The translations under genes were made by a program, and so were the position numbers. The notes under the pieces are model-generated. The model did no database searches. It was not told where the DNA came from and worked only from the letters and a program-made list of their open reading frames with translations. Of a DNA stretch of 64,000 bases, positions 59,590-64,000 are shown one piece after another. The DNA lies in the NCBI RefSeq assembly GCF_015557635.1, contig NZ_JADNOP010000007.1, positions 123,291-187,290 on the forward strand. The letters are read 5' to 3'. The DNA is from Fusicatenibacter saccharivorans (GTDB lineage Bacteria; Bacillota; Clostridia; Lachnospirales; Lachnospiraceae). Positions within the stretch are counted from its first letter, which is position 1. The number at the start of each line of letters is the position of its first letter.

Positions 59590-59710
59590 CCATTTCTGAA
59601 GTACACGTTCAGTATACGAAACATTTTAAACATCGTCCGTGTCATATCGGACAAAAAAGGTATAAAAAAAGAAGCTCTGCGACATTTCTGTTAATGTCGC
59701 AGAACCTCTT
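59590..59710 (-). promoter_or_regulatory. Repeated terminator-plus-promoter cassette, copy 2
   Basis: In minus-strand order: hairpin GAGGTTCTGCGACATT/AAATGTCGCAGAGCTTC with seven T (ends the STAND gene), stem GTCCG-ATATGACA-CGGAC, GATGTTTAAAATG, TATACT as -10, dyad GTACA/TATAC at about 59606-59622, then TTCAGAAATGG. It matches copy 1 at 56354-56476. The small stem differs in bases but keeps pairing (GTCCG/CGGAC versus CTG/CAG), a hint of structure being kept. The rest of 59711-59788 is empty. Confidence 0.6.
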
Positions 59711-59788
59711 GGGATTTTCAGACGGATTATGTACTTGCAGATCTACATATGGACAGAACACATCTTTTATCTGTCAGTCTCCCCATCT

Positions 59789-62700
59789 CTAATCCCCTAA
59801 TTTAATCTCAATTTTTTCTAAAATCTTGTCCATCTTTTCGCTGGCTGTGGCATCCTCATCCTCAAAAATCCATAAACACCAACCCAGAATATAGTTTGGA
59901 TCATCATACGAACTTATCAGCTCTGTTTTCGAAACTTCTGTTTCAGAATTATCGCCTATGCCAAACATAAACAAGAATAATGCTTTGCATCTTTTAATTT
60001 TATCTTTCAGAACACCAACACTTTGAATAACCATATCAGAATTCTTTCGCTCTTCTATTTTTAAAATACTATCTAAAATCCTATCACACTCTTCAATGCC
60101 TAAGTCCCACTGCTTCATCTGCCACGCATGATCAAGTAATAATTCTGTCTCATAGTGAATCTGTCCAAACGCACTATTATCGGAAATATTCTCTAATTCA
60201 CTAAGTATATATACTCTATGGTTCGATACGAGTTCTTCAACCTGATCATCAAAAGCGGAGTAATAATCTAACAATTTTCTCACCTGCAGAAATCTATACT
60301 TCTGAAGTTCATGAGCTATCGTCAATCTCTCATCCTTATAGATTACTTCATCAACGAAAGAACACGATCTTTCCATCGCATCCATCCATATTTTTACATT
60401 TTCACATAGACCAAGTCTGTTTAACAGTTTGAGTAAATATAATGCATTATCGGTTGGATACCAGCGCTCAGCTATCCCCCATCCACTAGAATCCATAAGT
60501 TTATCATAATTAACAAGATCTGTATGCCCTATTAAAAAGTGCCGGCCATCGATTCCATCCATCAATTTTCCAAGTATATCTATCTCCTCTGAGAAACGAT
60601 TTTTCTTTTCTAACCAGTCTGCAAGCTTTGTCATCAAATCTACCAGTACATTTGTAGCAAAGTTATACATTCCTCCTTCTATACTAATCAAATCAGGGAT
60701 TATAACAGCAGCTTTTTCCGGCCAGTCTTCTCCATAATACTGCTCATAAATTTTTCCCAACAGATGATCATTAAAATGATATAATTCACAAATAAAATCT
60801 TCAAAATTCCCCCGCTCTCGTTCATAGTTTAATCTATTGATAAAAGCAACATATAATCTATGTATATTTTCTTCCCCCAACAGCTCAGCCATCTTATATC
60901 CTCTGCCAATTTTATTAAAAATTGTGTATATAGGACCATCATTATCTTCGTCAACATTCCCCATATCATCTTTAATGGGTATTGTATAATCTTCTAATAA
61001 CGCAATAGTATCCTTCAGTGCCTCTAAATAATAGCTGTATTCTAATTTCTCACCGTATGAAAGGTTCTCAAGTTCGCTGATCATTCGTGATTTTATTTTG
61101 TCTGAAATATCATACGTAAGAAGTAATTCAAACCACTCTTCATAGCATATTGGCGGAGCTGATATCAACAAATATTCAACAAATTCATCCGTACAAGAAC
61201 TGCCAACTATTGCATCGGCGGCTCTTTTAGAACATGCCCGCACAAATACCCAGTACCATTGTTTTATGTCTTTCATATCTTTGATATGAGTAATCACGTA
61301 ATCCAACAGATACTTATCAAACTTTTCAAAATCTTCCAAATACTCCTCAATCAACATATATGAAGAGAAATCACTCTCCCCTGAATAGTCATCCTCGTGT
61401 TCAATATGATCAATTATGTGCTCTGCCCATTCTGTACTCACGTTATCCTTTGTTTTCGTACTCATTAGCAATGCCATGTAAAGACTCATACAAATAGAAT
61501 CTCTGAGAGAATTTCGTAAATATGCACCTATGCCAAACCTTGCCCACTCGTCCCATGCCAAATTGCCATAAAATTTTAAAATATTTTTCTCTGGAATTTG
61601 CATATCTGCGATCATACACTGTCGTGGTGCTTTCCCCCATATCTCTACAAGGCTCCTGGCAAAGAATACTATGTCCTTATTTAACTCAGCGCTATTAAAA
61701 TTTGGATCCTTTTCAAAATCACGACATCCGTTATCCCTCAAATATACATCCAGGCATTCTGCAAACGAAACATAAAAACGTTCAATCACACTCTGTACTA
61801 CTTCAGGATACCTGCCAATAATGTATTCGCTATATGCCTGATCCGCAAATGCATAACACGTAACGCCATCCCGGTGGGTAATTGTCATAAGCGGCAACAG
61901 ATTATTAAGCAGGCCTACAAATTCATATGTTATTTCCTGACATGCTATATATCTCTTGTATTCATTCAATGATATGTCCGGAAACAAAGCAATTGCTACA
62001 GCAATCTCCTCCATTTTTGTTCTTTGATTTATTCCATAGAAAGAACTGACATAATCCAGGAAACTGCTAATGAATTTTGTTTCATTTGTATTGTCAAAAT
62101 CATAGTTTTCTGCAACAGCTAAAATAGCCTTCAAATATAACATTCGATAATCAGCTCTGGCAATCAGATCATCCACCTGATTCGCTGTGGCATCTGGCTT
62201 ATTTCGCATTATAAATTTTTTCAATACTTCCACATTGAACTTACTGGTTCTTCGAAGTTCAATAATACTATCGGCACTATTCGCTGCCCGCCTGATATGT
62301 TCTTTACTCTGTCCCAGTACAGTTTGTTCATCTTCAAATCGAGATAACAAAACAATAAATATTCCTTCATCCAGCATTTCCCTTGAAGGAAGAAACTTCA
62401 TAATATCACTGGTGTCTGATGTCAGCTCATCAATCCCATCAAGAAATAGAATTGTATAATCCTTTTGATAAAGCTGATGATACGTATTGAGAAAACTTGC
62501 CAGTGACTGCTGTAGATTTTCATCATGCAAGGATATTACTGGAAGCTCCTCCTCGCTGCCATACAAATCATCATCTGAATTGCAGCTGTGTCGATATCCA
62601 AAATTAATTGCATTTACAAAATCAGAAATTCCCCTGAGTACAGCATTCTGAATATGGTAACTCCTTGAAAATGCTGCCTGTATCAATGTGTTACTATGAT

Positions 62701-62887
62701 ATAAACCATTCATTTGATTTGCAAAAGCAGACTTTCCCGTTCCACGCTCCATAAATATGGTAATTACGCCCTGTCCTAACTCTTCCATTCTTTCTTCAAG
62801 TTCTTTCACCAACCATTTCGGTTCTACATATTCAACAGGTGCATTTAAGTATTCAAAAATTCTCTCCTCTTCTCGCTTGATATACAC
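59789..62887 (-). CDS. STAND/NACHT-type NTPase, probably N-terminally truncated
   Basis: A 1032-aa P-loop NTPase: MERGTGKSAF with Walker A at 46-55, YTILFLDGIDELTSD at 144-158 (the L-D-G-x-D-E-L of NACHT proteins), a winged-helix-like part to about 350, then a long helical sensor region. STAND proteins of this kind (Avs and relatives) detect phage proteins and fire an N-terminal effector. Here only 40 residues precede the P-loop, the start is a GTG with a poor ribosome site, and the frame stays open without ATG back to 63063, suggesting the effector-coding 5' end was lost. Its terminator is the 59671 hairpin. Confidence 0.7.
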   Translation of the reverse strand: MYIKREEERIFEYLNAPVEYVEPKWLVKELEERMEELGQGVITIFMERGTGKSAFANQMNGLYHSNTLIQAAFSRSYHIQNAVLRGISDFVNAINFGYRHSCNSDDDLYGSEEELPVISLHDENLQQSLASFLNTYHQLYQKDYTILFLDGIDELTSDTSDIMKFLPSREMLDEGIFIVLLSRFEDEQTVLGQSKEHIRRAANSADSIIELRRTSKFNVEVLKKFIMRNKPDATANQVDDLIARADYRMLYLKAILAVAENYDFDNTNETKFISSFLDYVSSFYGINQRTKMEEIAVAIALFPDISLNEYKRYIACQEITYEFVGLLNNLLPLMTITHRDGVTCYAFADQAYSEYIIGRYPEVVQSVIERFYVSFAECLDVYLRDNGCRDFEKDPNFNSAELNKDIVFFARSLVEIWGKAPRQCMIADMQIPEKNILKFYGNLAWDEWARFGIGAYLRNSLRDSICMSLYMALLMSTKTKDNVSTEWAEHIIDHIEHEDDYSGESDFSSYMLIEEYLEDFEKFDKYLLDYVITHIKDMKDIKQWYWVFVRACSKRAADAIVGSSCTDEFVEYLLISAPPICYEEWFELLLTYDISDKIKSRMISELENLSYGEKLEYSYYLEALKDTIALLEDYTIPIKDDMGNVDEDNDGPIYTIFNKIGRGYKMAELLGEENIHRLYVAFINRLNYERERGNFEDFICELYHFNDHLLGKIYEQYYGEDWPEKAAVIIPDLISIEGGMYNFATNVLVDLMTKLADWLEKKNRFSEEIDILGKLMDGIDGRHFLIGHTDLVNYDKLMDSSGWGIAERWYPTDNALYLLKLLNRLGLCENVKIWMDAMERSCSFVDEVIYKDERLTIAHELQKYRFLQVRKLLDYYSAFDDQVEELVSNHRVYILSELENISDNSAFGQIHYETELLLDHAWQMKQWDLGIEECDRILDSILKIEERKNSDMVIQSVGVLKDKIKRCKALFLFMFGIGDNSETEVSKTELISSYDDPNYILGWCLWIFEDEDATASEKMDKILEKIEIKLGD

Positions 62888-63024
62888 TGACTTAAGATCT
62901 TTCCGTGTTGCCTTTGCAATTTTCTTCGTTTTGTATGCAACTGGGCACTTGTCCGAAATCAGCTGGATATGGATGAAAAAATCCAGGAACGGATTCGCAA
63001 ATACGAGAATGGAGGATTCTGAGA

Positions 63025-63207
63025 ATGTCCCTTCATGAAAAATGGGAAAATATAGACCATCGTTTCAGGATGCTGGACGCAGCTGATCAGGATGGAGAGG
63101 CTGGCCTGCTCAGCGAAGCATATGAGCGCCTGATTGCTGCTTATCAAGAAGCACGAGAATTGAACGATGAGATGGAAGAACTTTTAAAGAACGCTTTAAT
63201 GAATTAA
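63025..63207 (+). CDS. Small hypothetical protein at an element junction
   Basis: A 60-aa helical protein (MSLHEKWENIDHRFRMLDAA, then EAYERLIAAYQEARELNDEMEELLKNAL). GGAGG is 9 bp before the ATG, overlapping the stop of a remnant frame that ends MDEKIQERIRKYENGGF. A terminator follows. It looks like the tail of a mobile-element operon whose front was replaced by the STAND gene. Confidence 0.55.
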   Translation: MSLHEKWENIDHRFRMLDAADQDGEAGLLSEAYERLIAAYQEARELNDEMEELLKNALMN

Positions 63208-63230
63208 CTCCAGAAAGTATCTCAGCATAA

Positions 63231-63262
63231 GAATGGGGAGGTTTCCCTCCCCAAAATATTTT
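63231..63262 (+). terminator. Terminator after the small gene
   Basis: TGGGGAGG-TTTC-CCTCCCCA, then AAATATTTTTTC. Confidence 0.75.
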
Positions 63263-63332
63263 TTCAAAACTTACACAAAAAACTTGACAAACCCGCAGGA
63301 TATGCCATTGTTGCAGACAGTTCTGGGTCATT

Positions 63333-63345
63333 GGGGTCAGACCCC
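63333..63345. repeat. REP-like palindrome GGGGTC-A-GACCCC
   Basis: A perfect 13-bp palindrome. GGGGTCAGACCCC-type palindromes are known as REP units next to RAYT (IS200-like) transposases. The stop codon of the gene on the minus strand falls inside it, so it marks a truncation point. Confidence 0.5.
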
Positions 63346-63570
63346 CTTACGATTTTCCAGTCTCTTGGGTGCCAATCCGCTATTCCAGTTAAAATAATGG
63401 AACACAATTCCTACGACATTGGAGATAGCAGCAATTGTCATCATCCGCATAATGCATTCCATATCCCTGTCATGGCTCATGCGTTGTTTATTGCTGAAAT
63501 ATAATGTTCCTAACAGCATTAAGCTGATAATGTCCGCTGTCACCATTAAAAGTGATATATTTATATCCAT
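63337..63570 (-). pseudogene. Truncated membrane gene (N-terminal two-helix part)
   Basis: From ATG 63570 (GAGGAGGG upstream) it reads MDINISLLMVTADIISLMLLG, a loop FSNKQRMSHDRDMECIMRM, then MTIAAISNVVGIVFHYF, and ends 15 residues later inside a REP-like palindrome. The two opening helices resemble the membrane part of GGDEF-type signalling proteins, which would be several hundred residues long, so 77 residues look like a cut-off front end. Confidence 0.5.
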
Positions 63571-63571
63571 A

Positions 63572-63772
63572 CTATCCCTCCTCACTCTCATCAGCCGTCG
63601 TTTCCTGCGGCACATCCATCTTTAGTTCAAAAGGAATGCCGTGTGTACGAATAGATACCTTCAGGAACATATTTACAGCAGTTGTCATATTCAGACCAAG
63701 CTCATTGAAAATTTTCTCCGCCCGATCCTTGATTGCCTTGTCTGTACGAATATTCAAATTAGTTGTTGCCAC
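63572..63772 (-). CDS. RelB/DinJ-family antitoxin, no toxin gene visible
   Basis: A 66-aa ribbon-helix-helix protein from GTG 63772: ATTNLNIRTDKAIKDRAEKIF, then NELGLNMTTAVNMFLKVSIR and HGIPFELKM, the DinJ/RelB pattern. GGAG lies 8 bp before the GTG. Antitoxins of this group repress their own operon and neutralise a RelE/YafQ toxin; here the next gene is a truncated membrane protein 1 bp away, so the toxin is missing or replaced. The dyad GTATA-G-TATAC at 63791-63801 overlaps the probable -10 and fits an autoregulatory site. Confidence 0.8.
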   Translation of the reverse strand: MATTNLNIRTDKAIKDRAEKIFNELGLNMTTAVNMFLKVSIRTHGIPFELKMDVPQETTADESEEG

Positions 63773-63790
63773 ATAAACAACTCCATTCAA

Positions 63791-63801
63791 GTATAGTATA
63801 C
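63791..63801. promoter_or_regulatory. Dyad at the antitoxin promoter
   Basis: GTATAGTATAC, a perfect palindrome that also supplies a TATACT -10 on the minus strand. Probable binding site of the antitoxin. Confidence 0.45.
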
Positions 63802-63931
63802 TCGACAATGTGCCTTATGCCAGCACACTGTCATTATAAAAGACGCATAAATACCGATTTTTCTAACCCAAAGTTGCATTCTAAAATCACCAGCTGTTAA
63901 TAGGGCTTTTTCTGTGAAACTCTAGTTAGCA

Positions 63932-63976
63932 ACCACCAGTTCAACTGGTGGTTTATTATTAGCCCTCCAAAGGGCT
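63932..63976. mobile_element. Two hairpins, IS200/IS605-end-like
   Basis: ACCACCAGTT-C-AACTGGTGGT (63932-63952) and AGCCCT-CCAA-AGGGCT (63961-63976), with another half-stem CGCCCC..AAAGGG at the window edge. Subterminal hairpins of this form occur at ends of IS200/IS605 elements; the transposase, if any, would be to the right of the window. Confidence 0.4.
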
Positions 63977-64000
63977 ATTGTTACTGCTCGCCCCAAAGGG

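Noticed and set aside
62757..63038. Plus-strand frame of 93 codons across the STAND gene start
   Set aside because: Mostly antisense to the STAND gene and without ribosome site; only the short frame ending just before 63025 looks like remnant coding.

Overview
The window looks like a chromosome segment of a gut-type low/mid-GC Firmicute, most likely a Lachnospiraceae-like Clostridium (Blautia/Roseburia/Ruminococcus style). The basis is AGGAGG-type ribosome binding sites, sigma-A promoters, a CbiMQO cobalt importer, many glycoside hydrolase genes with private ABC importers and AraC regulators, a BlaI/M56 pair and a yybP-ykoY riboswitch. Species cannot be fixed from the sequence alone.

Layout. 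0-5.4 kb: partial TauE/SafE permease, an autoregulated MarR gene facing a MATE exporter, and a cobalt importer operon (CbiM with a C-terminal PDGLE module, CbiQ, CbiO). 5.6-7.3 kb: a GH29 alpha-L-fucosidase behind a long leader with three hairpins, the last terminator-like. 7.4-23.7 kb: an alpha-glucan island transcribed leftward (solute-binding lipoprotein, two permeases, GH31, GH66, GH27/36-like, GH13, second GH31), none of whose enzymes has a signal peptide. It faces an AraC regulator broken by a C10 tract, and the island is bracketed by two copies of a 21-22 bp sequence. 23.7-28 kb: GH3 and GH43 genes; GH3 lies between two 118-bp direct repeats that carry the GH43 3' end. 28.3-31.7 kb: BlaI, an M56 (BlaR1-like) sensor whose ectodomain is the same six-Cys domain as the small secreted protein encoded next to it, then a secreted solute-binding-like protein. 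31.8-43 kb: Ca/Na-type antiporter under a Mn-type riboswitch, a 612-aa probable carbohydrate enzyme, a CPA2 antiporter, two tandem GH120 beta-xylosidases, AraC, and a Gfo/Idh/MocA oxidoreductase. 43.1-48.1 kb: an FtsX-type permease with a giant coiled coil, and its ATPase.

48.2-59.6 kb is the most unusual part. All genes point leftward: two small membrane proteins, a YbjN-fold protein, two VirD4/TraG-like ATPases (one with a ruined Walker A), an HExxH protein, a 101-aa protein, a sigma-70-type factor, an orphan CARF-like (TM1812-type) protein, a PH-like membrane protein, a small acidic protein whose domain is also fused to the HExxH protein, a winged-helix protein, a PD-(D/E)XK nuclease resembling the Card1/Can2 catalytic domain, and several small proteins. 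Two transcription units share the promoter GGTTAAGG-N16-CTATATAAA, a good candidate target of the resident sigma factor; two further points carry a repeated terminator-plus-promoter cassette. I read this as a regulated, ligand-responsive export/defence or mobilisation module of unknown function. It is followed by a STAND NTPase with an apparently truncated N-terminus (59.8-62.9 kb) and a scrap zone (63-64 kb) with a truncated membrane gene ending in a REP-like palindrome, an orphan RelB/DinJ antitoxin and IS200/IS605-like hairpins.

No tRNA, rRNA, CRISPR array or intact transposase was recognised.
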